From NCBI RefSeq assembly GCF_030503855.1, contig NZ_CP129971.1:4278001-4342000 (forward strand): 64,000 nucleotides of DNA. Direction: 5' to 3'. Below the pieces are notes generated by a model. The model was not told where the DNA came from and searched no databases. It worked only from the letters and a program-made list of their open reading frames with translations. Every line of letters starts with the position of its first letter. Within the stretch, counting starts at the first letter, position 1. The DNA comes from Marivirga salinae. Lineage in GTDB: Bacteria; Bacteroidota; Bacteroidia; Cytophagales; Cyclobacteriaceae. This document shows, one piece after another, positions 17,735 through 27,556 of this stretch. A program made the position numbers and the translations under genes.

Positions 17735-18913
17735 CTATTCTTCTATATTATCCTTTGGAAATGTTAGTAACAGATTTCGGTAGTATTCATACTGCTGTTG
17801 TCTAAGCTCTATCTCTTTTGGGAGATCTTGGCTTATTGAGGTAGTGAGCACGTCAAATTTGTCGAGAATTGAAACAATTCGTTCTTGTGCATCTTTCGAA
17901 GGGACTGGGATAACGACTTTACTTAAGCCTTTTGAGTGGATTGCAGAAATTTTACCTGAAGAAATATGTTTTCTTATTTGGTCGTGATACTGTCTTGTGC
18001 GAGTAAAATAAGCTACATATTTTGGGTGCAAAGGACTTCTATATGAAAAACAAGCATCATGAATAACAACGCCTTCATCTCCTAACCAAGCCGTCCCTTT
18101 TCCTAAGTCCTCAATCGTCTCTCCAGCAGCAACAATAACAACATCTCCTTTTTCTGCTACTCTAAGTTTTTTTTTCGCAACGAGCTCGTCACTTACAAAG
18201 GATTTAGTTTTATCTGCCCAAGTTCCATAGTGCGTGTACATTTCACCATAATGAATTGTAGGTACTCCTTCAGAGATTAAATCGGTTCTTACAAAACGTT
18301 TGCCTCTTTGAAACTCTCCAATTTCATTTAGCGATATCCAATCCGCTTCGCCTTCTTCAAAACAGAACAATTGCTCACGATAATAACTATACTGTTGCTT
18401 ACGAGCTGCAAGCTCTGTTGTAAGCTCTGTTGTAAGCTCTGATGTAAGCTCTGCAAATGAATCTAGAATAAGAACGATTTTTTTTTGAATTTCTAACGAA
18501 GGAATTGGAATATTAAGAATTGCCAAGTCTTTGGGATATACGTGTGGTACACCCACTCCCTTCTTCAAATTGTGTATCCAATATTGATGATTAAGTAAGA
18601 AGTGGTAAACATACCTGGTATGCAGAATTGATAGATCCGGTTTTACAGAAAAAGCATCAGAAACAAAAATGGGTGTATTCCAATAGCTAATATAACCGGC
18701 ATAAGCACCACTTCCTGCAACAGTAATAGTCTCACCATCCCTATTGTAATCCCCATTATAATAAGCTGGTTTTTGCCCCCCACTAATTACTGGGATATTA
18801 CCCTCAGTCTTGGTTTTTCGAGTAATCGTTTTTCCTCGTTTAAGCTCGGCTACTTCACCAAGAGGATGCCAGTCAAATTCGGCATTTTCTAGTATCTTTT
18901 CCAAATAACTCAT
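17735..18913 (-). CDS. hsdS: Type IC specificity subunit (HsdS)
   Basis: 392 residues with two target-recognition domains (about 10-150 and 200-350). The helical spacer between them carries the short repeats [18 protein letters not shown], as in type IC HsdS. The two half-sites recognised cannot be read from sequence. Repeat number in this family sets the spacing between half-sites: EcoR124I and its R124/3 variant differ by one TAEL unit. It overlaps hsdM by the four bases ATGA and ends two bases before prrC. Confidence 0.95.
   Translation of the reverse strand: MSYLEKILENAEFDWHPLGEVAELKRGKTITRKTKTEGNIPVISGGQKPAYYNGDYNRDGETITVAGSGAYAGYISYWNTPIFVSDAFSVKPDLSILHTRYVYHFLLNHQYWIHNLKKGVGVPHVYPKDLAILNIPIPSLEIQKKIVLILDSFAELTSELTTELTTELAARKQQYSYYREQLFCFEEGEADWISLNEIGEFQRGKRFVRTDLISEGVPTIHYGEMYTHYGTWADKTKSFVSDELVAKKKLRVAEKGDVVIVAAGETIEDLGKGTAWLGDEGVVIHDACFSYRSPLHPKYVAYFTRTRQYHDQIRKHISSGKISAIHSKGLSKVVIPVPSKDAQERIVSILDKFDVLTTSISQDLPKEIELRQQQYEYYRNLLLTFPKDNIEE
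18410..18453 (-). repeat. 12-bp tandem repeats in hsdS spacer
   Basis: Three full units of AAGCTCTGTTGT (18410-18421, 18422-18433, 18434-18445 with one change) plus a partial fourth. Each unit encodes four residues of the HsdS spacer, so slippage keeps the frame and changes spacer length. Confidence 0.9.
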
Positions 18914-20457
18914 GCCTCAATCTCTTTAATTATATCATCAATTTTAGCACGTAATTTCTCGATTTTCTTTACCTTTAACGAGACTTCAGTATTCAATTCT
19001 TCTATATCAATCTTTTTGCGAGTATCTTCAGGCTCTACATAAGAACTGACAGAAAGGTTATAATCGTTTTTGGTAATTTTACTATTATCGATAGATGTTG
19101 CTACGTGTGCTACTTCCTCTTTAGTATCAAACAATTTCATGACTTTTTCAATATGTGCATCAGTCATCAAATTGTTATTGGTCACTTTTTTAAAGAAATC
19201 CTCTCCACTTGCGTCAATAAATTGAGTTTTGGTATCTTTTTTGTTTTTTGAAAGTACCAAAAGGTTTACTGCTATAGATGTGCCATAAAAAAGGTTAGGA
19301 GCCAATGAGATAATACTTTCCACAAAGTTATTATCTATTAAATACTTTCTAATCTTCTGCTCGGCACCTCCTCTATAGAAGATACCTGGAAAACAGACCA
19401 ATGCGGCTCTTCCTTTACTGGATAAGTAACTCAATGCATGCAATACAAAGGCAAAATCTGCTTTAGATTTGGGAGCAAGTACTCCAGCTGGAGCAAAGCG
19501 GTCATCATTGATCATAGTCGGGTCCTCGTCACCAATCCATTTGACCGAATAAGGAGGATTAGAAACAATGGCATCAAAAGGTTTTTCGTCACCTAGCTGT
19601 GGGTTTGTCAGTGTATTCCCTAATACAATATTGAACTTGTCGTAATTGATGTTATGAAGGAACATATTCATACGAGCCAGATTGTAGGTGGTATGGTTTA
19701 CTTCTTGCCCAAAGAAACCTTCTTCAATAATATGGTTATCAAAATGCTTTTTCGCTTGTAATAGAAGTGAACCAGAACCTGCTGCCGGATCATAAATTTT
19801 GTTAATGGTAGTCTGCTTATGCATTGCTAATTGCGCAATTAGCTTAGATACATGTTGTGGCGTAAAATACTCACCTCCTGATTTCCCTGCATTTGCAGCA
19901 TATTTAGAAATGAGAAATTCGTAGGCATCACCAAAAAGGTCAATTTGGTTCTCCTCAAAATCACCAAAGTTCAATTCAGCAACTCCTTTTATTACTGCTG
20001 CTAATCTGCTATTTTTATTTTCAACCGTATTACCAAGTCTTGTACTCGTTGTATCAAAATCAGCAAATAGTCCTTTTATATCTTTCTCAGATGGATAACC
20101 ATTTGCTGAACTCTCAATAGCGTCAAAAATGGCTTTTAGGTCTGTGTTAAGATCCGGATTGGTATTGGCTGTTTTTGCTACATTGACAAATAGCTCACTG
20201 GGATATATGAAGTAGCCTTTAGTTTTGATAGCATCGTCCTTTATTTCGGGTGTGATTACATCATTTGATAAGCTGGCATAGTTTACACTGTCATCACCGC
20301 CTTCAATGTAATTGGTGAAATTTTCACTTATAAAGCGATAGAAAAGTGTTCCCAACACAAACTGTTTAAAATCCCATCCATCTACTGAGCCGCGCACATC
20401 ATTAGCTATTCTCCATATTTTAGCTTGTAATTCAGCTCTTTGGTTTGTACTTGTCAT
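18910..20457 (-). CDS. hsdM: Type IC modification subunit (HsdM)
   Basis: 515 residues from ATG at 20457; the frame stays open 18 codons upstream, but [15 protein letters not shown] matches the family start. The N-terminal HsdM domain includes [12 protein letters not shown]. The methyltransferase has SAM-binding motif DPAAGSGS (223-230) and catalytic NPPY (300-303), typical of N6-adenine methylation. From memory it is close to EcoR124I/EcoPrrI HsdM. It is the first gene of the unit, and M2S with HsdS forms the free methylase. Confidence 0.97.
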   Translation of the reverse strand: MTSTNQRAELQAKIWRIANDVRGSVDGWDFKQFVLGTLFYRFISENFTNYIEGGDDSVNYASLSNDVITPEIKDDAIKTKGYFIYPSELFVNVAKTANTNPDLNTDLKAIFDAIESSANGYPSEKDIKGLFADFDTTSTRLGNTVENKNSRLAAVIKGVAELNFGDFEENQIDLFGDAYEFLISKYAANAGKSGGEYFTPQHVSKLIAQLAMHKQTTINKIYDPAAGSGSLLLQAKKHFDNHIIEEGFFGQEVNHTTYNLARMNMFLHNINYDKFNIVLGNTLTNPQLGDEKPFDAIVSNPPYSVKWIGDEDPTMINDDRFAPAGVLAPKSKADFAFVLHALSYLSSKGRAALVCFPGIFYRGGAEQKIRKYLIDNNFVESIISLAPNLFYGTSIAVNLLVLSKNKKDTKTQFIDASGEDFFKKVTNNNLMTDAHIEKVMKLFDTKEEVAHVATSIDNSKITKNDYNLSVSSYVEPEDTRKKIDIEELNTEVSLKVKKIEKLRAKIDDIIKEIEA

Positions 20458-20767
20458 TATATTTTTAATGATTAAATCGTAATTAAGAATGCTAATATAA
20501 TTCAAATACATCTTTTTAGAGAATGAATGGGAATTAATACCATCAATGCTTGAAGATTAACTTGCAAAATGATTTTACTTTCTAGTAAGATTTATTAGTC
20601 ATCCTTCCTGTGTTCATGAGGTTATAAGGAAGGAGTGTTTTCTGGAGTTTCTTTATTATCTCTTTGACATCTTTACGCTTTTCCTGTTGATTTTGCTGTT
20701 CTTTTAGATCCAGGTTTGATTCCGATAATTAATGTAATTTGATAAAGTATGATGGAAATTAACTGTT
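20458..20767. other. Gap between divergent hsdM and lipoprotein genes
   Basis: About 310 bases. On the minus strand at about 20574-20715 a 47-codon stretch without stops (charged and glutamine-rich, ending MTNKSY) has no start and may be the remnant of a gene. No clear hsdM promoter was found. Confidence 0.3.
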
Positions 20768-20797
20768 TTTGTATATTAATACAAATTGTTATGTTTG
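20768..20797 (+). promoter_or_regulatory. Promoter with palindromic operator
   Basis: TTTG (20768-20771), an 18-nt spacer, then TATGTTTG (20790-20797), a very good Bacteroidota promoter. The spacer side holds the palindrome TTTGTAT-atta-ATACAAA (20768-20785), suited to a repressor. Confidence 0.6.
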
Positions 20798-20830
20798 CTT
20801 TTTGCTTAGTTCTAAATCAAAACCTTAAAT

Positions 20831-21529
20831 ATGAAATCTAGAATAATCTTTCTTTTCTTCATTTTATTTATTTATTCATGTAGTCCTGGACCGAAATCAT
20901 TTACCAATTATGATGAAAGTGCAGAGCTTAGGAATCGATTGGCTTATATCAATAGCTTGCCATCAACCTTAAAACGAGATTCAATATTTGAAGCTTTAGA
21001 AAAAGCGGAAAAATCAATACCAGAAGACATTTGTTCTGAAGGCTTGATTATTAAATCATATGATCTCCAAGGTTATTTGGATTACCTGGAGGTTAAAATT
21101 CATTTAACTGTTGATTCTAGTCGTTATCTAAAAATGAAACAAAACAATGAATTAATTACCACAAGTAATGATTTAACCTTTATTCATAGAGATTCAAAAC
21201 GGGTCGTTCGCTTTATGCCTGAAATTAAAGAGAAGCGCGTTGAGCCATATGGCTACCTAAGTTTAAATCATAAAAAATTCGAGAGAAAATTTGAAGGTAA
21301 TTATGTAAGTAGTGAGGATTACTCTGAGTTGTCTAAAGATGATTATAAATATGTGCTTTTTTCAATTCACAAACTAGAGGATCATGATGATAAGATGGCG
21401 TTACGAAAAGATGAAATAATTACTGGTTGGTTTGCTCGCAGAGGTTTTTACATTTATGATAGAGTAAATGATGAATATTTTAATCTTTTTTATGATTTGA
21501 AGGATCTGTATCAAACCTGTGAAAGTTAA
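20831..21529 (+). CDS. Predicted lipoprotein of unknown function
   Basis: 232 residues with a lipoprotein signal peptide and lipobox ending FIYSC (Cys at about residue 17). The mature part is soluble and charged with no recognised domain. It stands alone on the plus strand behind a strong promoter, between the restriction operon and the ApeA-like gene. Confidence 0.6.
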   Translation: MKSRIIFLFFILFIYSCSPGPKSFTNYDESAELRNRLAYINSLPSTLKRDSIFEALEKAEKSIPEDICSEGLIIKSYDLQGYLDYLEVKIHLTVDSSRYLKMKQNNELITTSNDLTFIHRDSKRVVRFMPEIKEKRVEPYGYLSLNHKKFERKFEGNYVSSEDYSELSKDDYKYVLFSIHKLEDHDDKMALRKDEIITGWFARRGFYIYDRVNDEYFNLFYDLKDLYQTCES

Positions 21530-21730
21530 ATAATTATTTTATAAACCTCTTTTCTTTTACTAGTAAGATTTGAAGCATAATTATTCTCCCTTTTGTGAAA
21601 AGGACTAAAGCAGGTTAAGAGAATTTAAGCTAAGAATCTTTAACAAAATTTTGATGATGAATTTTAAGCTGAGGAAGTATCATGATTGTCCTTTTCAGTA
21701 TCAAGTAAATCAATATAAGTATGTACTAAA

Positions 21731-23098
21731 TCAATTGTTTGAAACCTGTTTTATCAAATGACTAACGTGTCGACCATTTTTATGAATTTCAAGTAGTTGG
21801 TCCTCATCAAAGCCAATCTCAACAAGGATACATGTAATGAGCAGTAATTGTAAAATCCCTGTTACGCGCATAAGTTCTGAAATGTTCATTTTGGTGTTTT
21901 CCAATCTTCGATCATAATGAGTGTAAAAGTTCCTGTCATTTACTACAGCCGCAATGAAATCATCTCGGTTTCCAATAAGTTTAAGCACTATTTCAGTTGA
22001 ATAATTGTCTAGGATGTTGTTTAACCGATCTTGTAAGGACGGTTCGAAAGCATATTTGAGTTTATATTTTATCCATTTTTTATCTTTTCCAGTTAATGAG
22101 TCAGAAATTCTTTTAACACGAGCTTCATGTTTTTTGATTGTACTTTCTGGAGTTTGATTCAAGTAGCGATGAAATGTTTCTAAAGCCTGAATAATTGCTA
22201 AAAAAGAAAAGGAACTAAATTTCTTTTTATTATAAAGATTATTAAAAAGTAAGTATATGACTGGTTGTAATTCATCGCATTTTAAAAACCAGTTTTTCAA
22301 AATCGACTCAAATCTAGATTCAATGTTCTTAAAATTGAATAGCATGAATTTATCAATTTTTGATTCAACAGAAGTTTGATCTTTCGCATGAGGGGTAAAG
22401 TATACTTCTAAAATTTGGTTCTGTTGATTTTGAACTTGCGTATTTGTCACTTCTATTTTTTTTGGAAACACGTTTTCAGCTGTTGCAAGGGTTAAGAAGT
22501 ACTGAAATTTGCGTTGATATTCTAGTAATGATTCAAGACTAATTAATTGATTAAATTCAAGTTCAATTACATTTTCTTGTTCTAGCACAATCTTTTTTTG
22601 TAGTCGTTGCCTTGATAAGCCAGTTCTGTTAAAATGTATTTTTCCTTCGGTTATATCGTCAATGGAAAATTCTATCGCATCAGTTTGGTTTGTCTTAACT
22701 TCAAGTATTCTGTTTGCAAAACTTTCATCAATATCAAATATGCTTTTTCCTATCCATTCTTCGAGCAAATTGAATTGAAAATAAGCACAATCAAAATAAA
22801 GTTCATCTATGCTAGAAAAGTGACCATTTTTGATGGTTTCATGAATAGAGTATTTCCTTGTAGGTATTCCTTTACTACTAAAATGACTTTGTACTGTTAA
22901 ATTGTCGATTAAAGTATAATGGTGTCCTTCGGTAGATACTCCTAATATAATTTCTGGGTCTTCATCATGGCTTGACAAACTTCCAATTGTCTCAAGACTC
23001 ATTCCTATGCCAACTTCAAATCTGAGAGTACCAGCAACTTTTTTTGTTAAATCGTGCGGCTGAAACCACTGGCCTTTTACTTCAAAATCTGTAAACAT
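21731..23098 (-). CDS. ApeA-like HEPN anti-phage protein
   Basis: 455 residues. The N-terminal domain (KGQWFQPHD...KVAGTLRFE..., about 1-150) resembles the ApeA N-terminal domain. The C-terminal helical domain has the HEPN RNase signature R-x4-H at Arg389-His394 (DRNFYTHYD). ApeA is a one-gene abortive-infection system in which a HEPN RNase is triggered by phage. It is alone on its strand here, which fits a one-gene system. Similarity was judged by eye. Confidence 0.72.
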   Translation of the reverse strand: MFTDFEVKGQWFQPHDLTKKVAGTLRFEVGIGMSLETIGSLSSHDEDPEIILGVSTEGHHYTLIDNLTVQSHFSSKGIPTRKYSIHETIKNGHFSSIDELYFDCAYFQFNLLEEWIGKSIFDIDESFANRILEVKTNQTDAIEFSIDDITEGKIHFNRTGLSRQRLQKKIVLEQENVIELEFNQLISLESLLEYQRKFQYFLTLATAENVFPKKIEVTNTQVQNQQNQILEVYFTPHAKDQTSVESKIDKFMLFNFKNIESRFESILKNWFLKCDELQPVIYLLFNNLYNKKKFSSFSFLAIIQALETFHRYLNQTPESTIKKHEARVKRISDSLTGKDKKWIKYKLKYAFEPSLQDRLNNILDNYSTEIVLKLIGNRDDFIAAVVNDRNFYTHYDRRLENTKMNISELMRVTGILQLLLITCILVEIGFDEDQLLEIHKNGRHVSHLIKQVSNN

Positions 23099-23224
23099 TA
23101 ATTATAGGATTAGGGGTTTTGACAATAAGTTAAAGTAACTTTAATAATTTAGTTAACAAATAAACTACATTTAATCGATTAGATAAAAATAATTGAGGAA
23201 GTGTATTAAGCCTATTTGTCCTTT

Positions 23225-23500
23225 GGACTGAAGGCTATTAAATTATCATTTCTCTCATTCTTGACCTCACTCTATTTCTGTTGAGATTTTTAAGTTAATC
23301 GAGATATAAGTTGGTGGTAGCATGATTGATCATTCCTCTTGTAGTAAAAAGGCTATAGCAAGTGAGGAAGATTTCGGCCACGGTGTTAGCTCCATCCTTA
23401 GTCCTTCCCCAAAAGGGAAGGAGATTGAGATACTTAAGAGGTTTGATTTGAATTTGTACCAAAGTGCAAGGGTGTATATTTCCAGGAAGAATTTGAGGGG
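23225..23500 (-). pseudogene. Decayed copy of the island helicase-loader ATPase
   Basis: On the minus strand the segment encodes ANTVAEIFLTCYSLFTTRGM, close to the stretch NTIAEILLNRYSLFTTRGMITHATTN of the intact ATPase at 26697-27335. The upstream PCTL segment is also recognisable. Stops and frame changes break it, and its 5' half is gone. The ankyrin gene on the opposite strand starts just past its edge. Confidence 0.75.
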
Positions 23501-23549
23501 TGTAGCATTTTATTTTTCTGAATTTATTGGTTACTTTCACCATCATTCA

Positions 23550-24356
23550 ATGAATGTCAAATCAAAACCATTTTCAAACTTCGCTAATCAACACAATCAA
23601 TTGCCACAATTTGAGTTCGGCTCAGCCCTGAATGACGAACTCTATGAGAATTTAAAGAGTGGATCTGGCTTTATGGATAGGATAAAACCTTTGATTGCCC
23701 AAGGAGCTGATATTAATGCCCGGAATTTAGATAAGGAAACTATTTTTCAGGCTACTGCAAGCTATTATAGCAAATTAGATTATGATGTAATTCGTTATTT
23801 AGTGATTGAAGCCGGAGCAGATATTAATGTGCATGATGATGAGTATGTTACTAGTTTGTATTCCTTGGTTTTAAGTGAAGACCCTGAGCGTTTGAAATTA
23901 TTTCTGGAATTGGGTGCTAATCCGAATACTATAACACCTGATACTTTCGAGACGGTACTGGATGATATTGAGGATCTACATTACAGTAGTTATGAAGTTT
24001 TTGGACAGAAGGAGGAATCTTTTTTGGAAGCTATTGAAATTTTAAAAGCCAATGGCGCCAAGAGTGCTCATGAATTATTTACCACTGAGCCAAAAGAATA
24101 TATTGCTGTGAATATGTTTTACCTTACCTTTTTGGTTTCTAAATATGGGCAAGTGAAGGTGGCGGATTTGACTACTGCCCCTTCAATATTAAAGGAATTT
24201 GACAGGTTGAAAGAGTTAAAGCAACAACATGAGGACATGATTGATGAAAAAATGAAATCATCTTTTTATAAAGAGATTGTAGGGAAACATGTCCGGAAAA
24301 TTAATGGGATGTTGGAAGGGTTGGATGTTTTGAAGGGGGTGGAGATAGTAAGATAA
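23550..24356 (+). CDS. Ankyrin-repeat protein
   Basis: 268 residues from ATG at 23550. The frame is open further upstream, but that part is antisense to the ATPase remnant and unlikely to be coding. About three ankyrin repeats are visible (LIAQGADINARN..., VIEAGADINVHD..., FLELGANPNTIT..., about residues 35-140), followed by a helical C-terminal region. Ankyrin repeats mediate protein binding; no enzyme domain is seen. Confidence 0.65.
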   Translation: MNVKSKPFSNFANQHNQLPQFEFGSALNDELYENLKSGSGFMDRIKPLIAQGADINARNLDKETIFQATASYYSKLDYDVIRYLVIEAGADINVHDDEYVTSLYSLVLSEDPERLKLFLELGANPNTITPDTFETVLDDIEDLHYSSYEVFGQKEESFLEAIEILKANGAKSAHELFTTEPKEYIAVNMFYLTFLVSKYGQVKVADLTTAPSILKEFDRLKELKQQHEDMIDEKMKSSFYKEIVGKHVRKINGMLEGLDVLKGVEIVR

Positions 24357-24583
24357 AATGACAAGTTATGACTTTGGGTCGTGCGAGTAACTTTTTGTAG
24401 GAGTATACTTAAAGAAATTGGATTGCATTGCAGTATCTAGATATGATGAGAGTGGATTAGAAATCACTGTACTTTCCACGTATGCACAGCCACTTCTTAT
24501 AGTGAATTTAAATCATGAGTTGGACTTTTAAATACCCACCAAAATACCCTAATCGATGAAACTCCATTCATTCAATGGGTATG

Positions 24584-25558
24584 TTAGCTAGAATAATTTT
24601 CTATTTCGAAAATATTGAAGCGGCCATTCGATTTAGTTAGTTCAAAGTTTTGAAAGTGTTTTTTTAATCGTCCAGTTTTATGTGTATAGAAATTAGTTTG
24701 TTCGTGACCAGTAATAAGTTCTAAGGCTAATGCTCTTACGTTAAGTTCATATAATTTAGAATAAGAAACATGAGACTTTGAAGGAAAAATTTCTTTGAAT
24801 TTCTCATTGTACTCAGGACTGAAATATTTTATTAGCATTCCTTCAGTAACAGATATTAGTTGACTATCGGAAAGGTTTAGCCCTGAATTCTGGAAAAAAT
24901 GTTGCTGAGTTTCTTCATTATCGTTTTTAGGATATTGCTCACAAGGTAATGACACCATGAAATACTTTTGGGAAAAGTTCCCTATTAAAACGAACACTTC
25001 TTTGTCTGGGTGATCGTTCATAGAATCAGTCAAAATCTGCTGATAGGTCTCATGTTTTACTAATCTATCAAGAGAATTTCTATTCCCATCTGTTCCATAA
25101 GATTTGCCAATATACAGAACTTCATAATCTAATAGATATTGAAACTTCCCAATTTCCTGATTGGAATTCCCAATAATTGAAGTGGGTCTACTTGAGATAG
25201 AATTTCCGTAAGAGTCCACTAATTTAAATTTTGTAAAAGGAAATTCACTTTCAATTTTTATTTCCCCTCGCATCTTTGGAAGGTTTATTTGAGAAGATAA
25301 AATAAGCTTATCCTGCTTGTCACAAACTTCGAAGCTCATTGAAACAAGAGTTCCTTCTGTTTGAAAACTTTCAGGAATTAGACAAATCTTTGGTTTGCGA
25401 AGAATGAAATATATGTTACTTTGATCTTTAGAGTTATTTTCTTTTAGCTCTTGTATATACCCTTTAATATCTCCAGAATGTAATATTTGGAAAGGATCTA
25501 AAAACGAGAGCATGAAAAACTCTGTTCCAATTTCATATTTTTTTTTAGGGTGGTACAT
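24584..25558 (-). CDS. GIY-YIG-like nuclease-domain protein
   Basis: 324 residues. The N-terminal half (about 1-135) is beta-rich and unassigned. The second half has a GIY-YIG-like core: VLYIGKS (147-153), the following Arg165 and His169 in RLVKH, then a helix with Glu239 and PEYN (Asn251), the usual metal-binding Glu and Asn positions. This fits a single-strand or structure-specific nuclease. The next gene upstream encodes an HNH-like nuclease, so the two may be parts of one defence module, though 145 bases separate them. Confidence 0.55.
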   Translation of the reverse strand: MYHPKKKYEIGTEFFMLSFLDPFQILHSGDIKGYIQELKENNSKDQSNIYFILRKPKICLIPESFQTEGTLVSMSFEVCDKQDKLILSSQINLPKMRGEIKIESEFPFTKFKLVDSYGNSISSRPTSIIGNSNQEIGKFQYLLDYEVLYIGKSYGTDGNRNSLDRLVKHETYQQILTDSMNDHPDKEVFVLIGNFSQKYFMVSLPCEQYPKNDNEETQQHFFQNSGLNLSDSQLISVTEGMLIKYFSPEYNEKFKEIFPSKSHVSYSKLYELNVRALALELITGHEQTNFYTHKTGRLKKHFQNFELTKSNGRFNIFEIENYSS

Positions 25559-25703
25559 TCAATTCTTGTTAATGTTAATGATATGGCGTGGTAGCGGGTT
25601 TTAAAGTACATCTCTCACTATCTAAGTCATTGTTCTTTAAATCTACAAAATCTTCCTTTATTGCTTCACCCGCCATAAACTATATGTAGTGTTGTTTGTA
25701 TTT

Positions 25704-26543
25704 TTATTCATTTAATATTTCGTTGGTTAACTCAATTTTGTCTGTACTGTAGTTTTCTATAAACTCCACTAATCCCTTTATATTATTTATTTTTTTTGGC
25801 AATGATTCTGCCATTAAGATTGTTAAGTTTTCTATCTGTTTTATTTCAAATGGCTTATAATGTAATTCTTGATCGATTGATAAGTTATAAACCCAGTAAA
25901 TACTAATGCCACTGTTTGTGAACCATCCAGTCAAAGATTCAATTTCTGACTTTGATTTTCCAAGCCATTTTACTTCTCCAAAAAATAGATGTGAATAATC
26001 ATTGTTATAGTATTCTTGCAAATGAATAATATCAGGTTTGATATAAAATTTAAACTTGATGTGGTTTAAATGATTTGTTTTATCTAATAAAAATTCGGTT
26101 ATTTTTTTACTTACTTCAATCTTCCCAGTGGCGATGTAGGAACCAAATAGTTTTATGAAATATTTGAATAAGTTTTTAGTTTCACTTTCCCAATCAATAC
26201 CATAAATACTTCTAAAATCTAATTTCTTTTCTGTTAAAAGAGAAGAGCTTTTGCTCCGTAGACAGTTTGAAAAAATAGCGTAGGAATTATCCCAAGGTTG
26301 ACTTCTTTCATTGTTGCATCTTTCACACAATACATTTTGAAAAGTTAATATCTTTGCTTTCGGTCCTCTAATGCCAGTCTTCGTATTTTTTATGTGCATT
26401 GGTTGTAAATCACCTTTCTGCGAATAGTCGCCTTTTCCATATCTTGAAATCATGTCAGATTTCTTAAATTTATGTTCGTCTGAATTCGCGAAATTATTAC
26501 AAATCCAGCATATGCGGTTGTATGTACTTGTTTTCAGATACAT
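25704..26543 (-). CDS. HNH-like (Cys4) endonuclease-type protein
   Basis: 279 residues. The N-terminus has CWIC (Cys12, Cys15) followed by DEHKF (His24), and CERC (Cys73, Cys76) followed by NNE. This is the zinc-stabilised layout of a divergent HNH domain, with the catalytic His in DEHKF. The rest (about 90-279) is unassigned and may bind the target. It lies upstream of the GIY-YIG-like gene in the same direction. It could also be a zinc protein without nuclease activity. Confidence 0.55.
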   Translation of the reverse strand: MYLKTSTYNRICWICNNFANSDEHKFKKSDMISRYGKGDYSQKGDLQPMHIKNTKTGIRGPKAKILTFQNVLCERCNNERSQPWDNSYAIFSNCLRSKSSSLLTEKKLDFRSIYGIDWESETKNLFKYFIKLFGSYIATGKIEVSKKITEFLLDKTNHLNHIKFKFYIKPDIIHLQEYYNNDYSHLFFGEVKWLGKSKSEIESLTGWFTNSGISIYWVYNLSIDQELHYKPFEIKQIENLTILMAESLPKKINNIKGLVEFIENYSTDKIELTNEILNE

Positions 26544-26696
26544 TAATTACAGCGTTCGGATAATGGTGTTTTTGACATATATTAAAAACCTATCAATGAT
26601 GTTGAGAAAATTTTTAGGGTATCAATAATACTATTTTCAGTGTGACAAATTACTGGATTAATTGCGAAGAACAAAAAACCTTGATTCTGAATTAAG

Positions 26697-27335
26697 TCAA
26701 CTTCTTTTATCTTTTGAAGAAAATGGAATCAAATTAAACATTTCCCTCAACCTTGACCTCACCCTGTTGCCATAAAGGTTTTCTAATTCATCAGGGTTTA
26801 AGTTTGTAGTGGCGTGAGTTATCATTCCTCTAGTTGTGAACAGACTGTAACGGTTGAGGAGGATTTCGGCTATGGTGTTGGTTTCGTTACCGAAATGTTT
26901 GATGGTGGATTCTAGGCCGAGGTCATCGAGGCACAGGGTACAAGGTACCATTTGGTCTTGATAGCGTTGGAAATGGGCTTTTGAATATTTGTTGATAATG
27001 GAAAAGCCGTGGTCTAGAAATTCGTAAGAAATTTCTCTTGTTGATTTAACTGGATATTTGTGGACTGTGTGGAGGAAGTGGCGGAAGAGCATCATGAGGG
27101 TTGTTTTGCCACAGCCTACGGGACCTGTTAACAAAAGCCCTTTTCTTATGGAAAGTTTGTACTGCTCGCAGAGCTTTTCATCTTCAAAAAAATACGCCAG
27201 TATTTTGAAAATGATTTCATAGTCTGCAGGGTAAACTTTAAAATGATCTCCAAATTCTGATTGACCTGCCTTATGCAGAAAATCAATGCATTTTTCAAAT
27301 TGGAATTTTTTGCTTGAGTAATTATTAGGTTTCAT
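26697..27335 (-). CDS. DnaC/IstB-like helicase-loader ATPase
   Basis: 212 residues with Walker A GPVGCGKTT (about 73-81), Walker B CLDDLG, and sensor-like TTRGMITHATTN, typical of DnaC/IstB AAA+ proteins. Downstream of a lambda-O-like replication gene, it probably loads the host replicative helicase at the island origin, as lambda P or DnaC do. No transposase (IstA) partner is present, so an insertion sequence is unlikely. A broken second copy lies at 23225-23500. Confidence 0.8.
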   Translation of the reverse strand: MKPNNYSSKKFQFEKCIDFLHKAGQSEFGDHFKVYPADYEIIFKILAYFFEDEKLCEQYKLSIRKGLLLTGPVGCGKTTLMMLFRHFLHTVHKYPVKSTREISYEFLDHGFSIINKYSKAHFQRYQDQMVPCTLCLDDLGLESTIKHFGNETNTIAEILLNRYSLFTTRGMITHATTNLNPDELENLYGNRVRSRLREMFNLIPFSSKDKRS

Positions 27336-27398
27336 TGAAAAAGGGGTTTTTCATTGTTAGCTTGAGCATTTCAATTTGACTTTAGTCGCTTATAGCCT

Positions 27399-27510
27399 CA
27401 TACTTTTTCTTGCCAAAAAGTATGCAAAAGGCAAGGCAAATGATGCTGCTAAGCACAAGGCCAACGCTGGCCCGCCATTTTGCCGTTCCCGCCCGCTTTG
27501 GGATCGTGCG
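27399..27510. repeat. Dispersed intergenic repeat, island copy
   Basis: Palindrome CATACTTTTTC..AAAAAGTATG followed by AATGATGCT and GCCAACGCTG-CCCGCCATTTT and GCCCGCTTT. The same order of blocks occurs outside the island at 33080-33216. Confidence 0.7.
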
Positions 27511-27556
27511 CAATTGCTAAGCGAGTGCCTTAGTTTTCAGTCTTATTAATTAATTT

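Noticed and set aside
20574..20715. Short minus-strand reading frame before hsdM
   Set aside because: No start codon and no recognised family; mentioned only as a possible remnant.
23295..23546. 83-codon minus-strand gene
   Set aside because: Only its C-terminal part resembles the ATPase and the start is arbitrary; treated as part of the pseudogene.
26697..27335. IstB of an insertion sequence
   Set aside because: No IstA transposase or terminal inverted repeats; the neighbouring initiator gene indicates a helicase loader.
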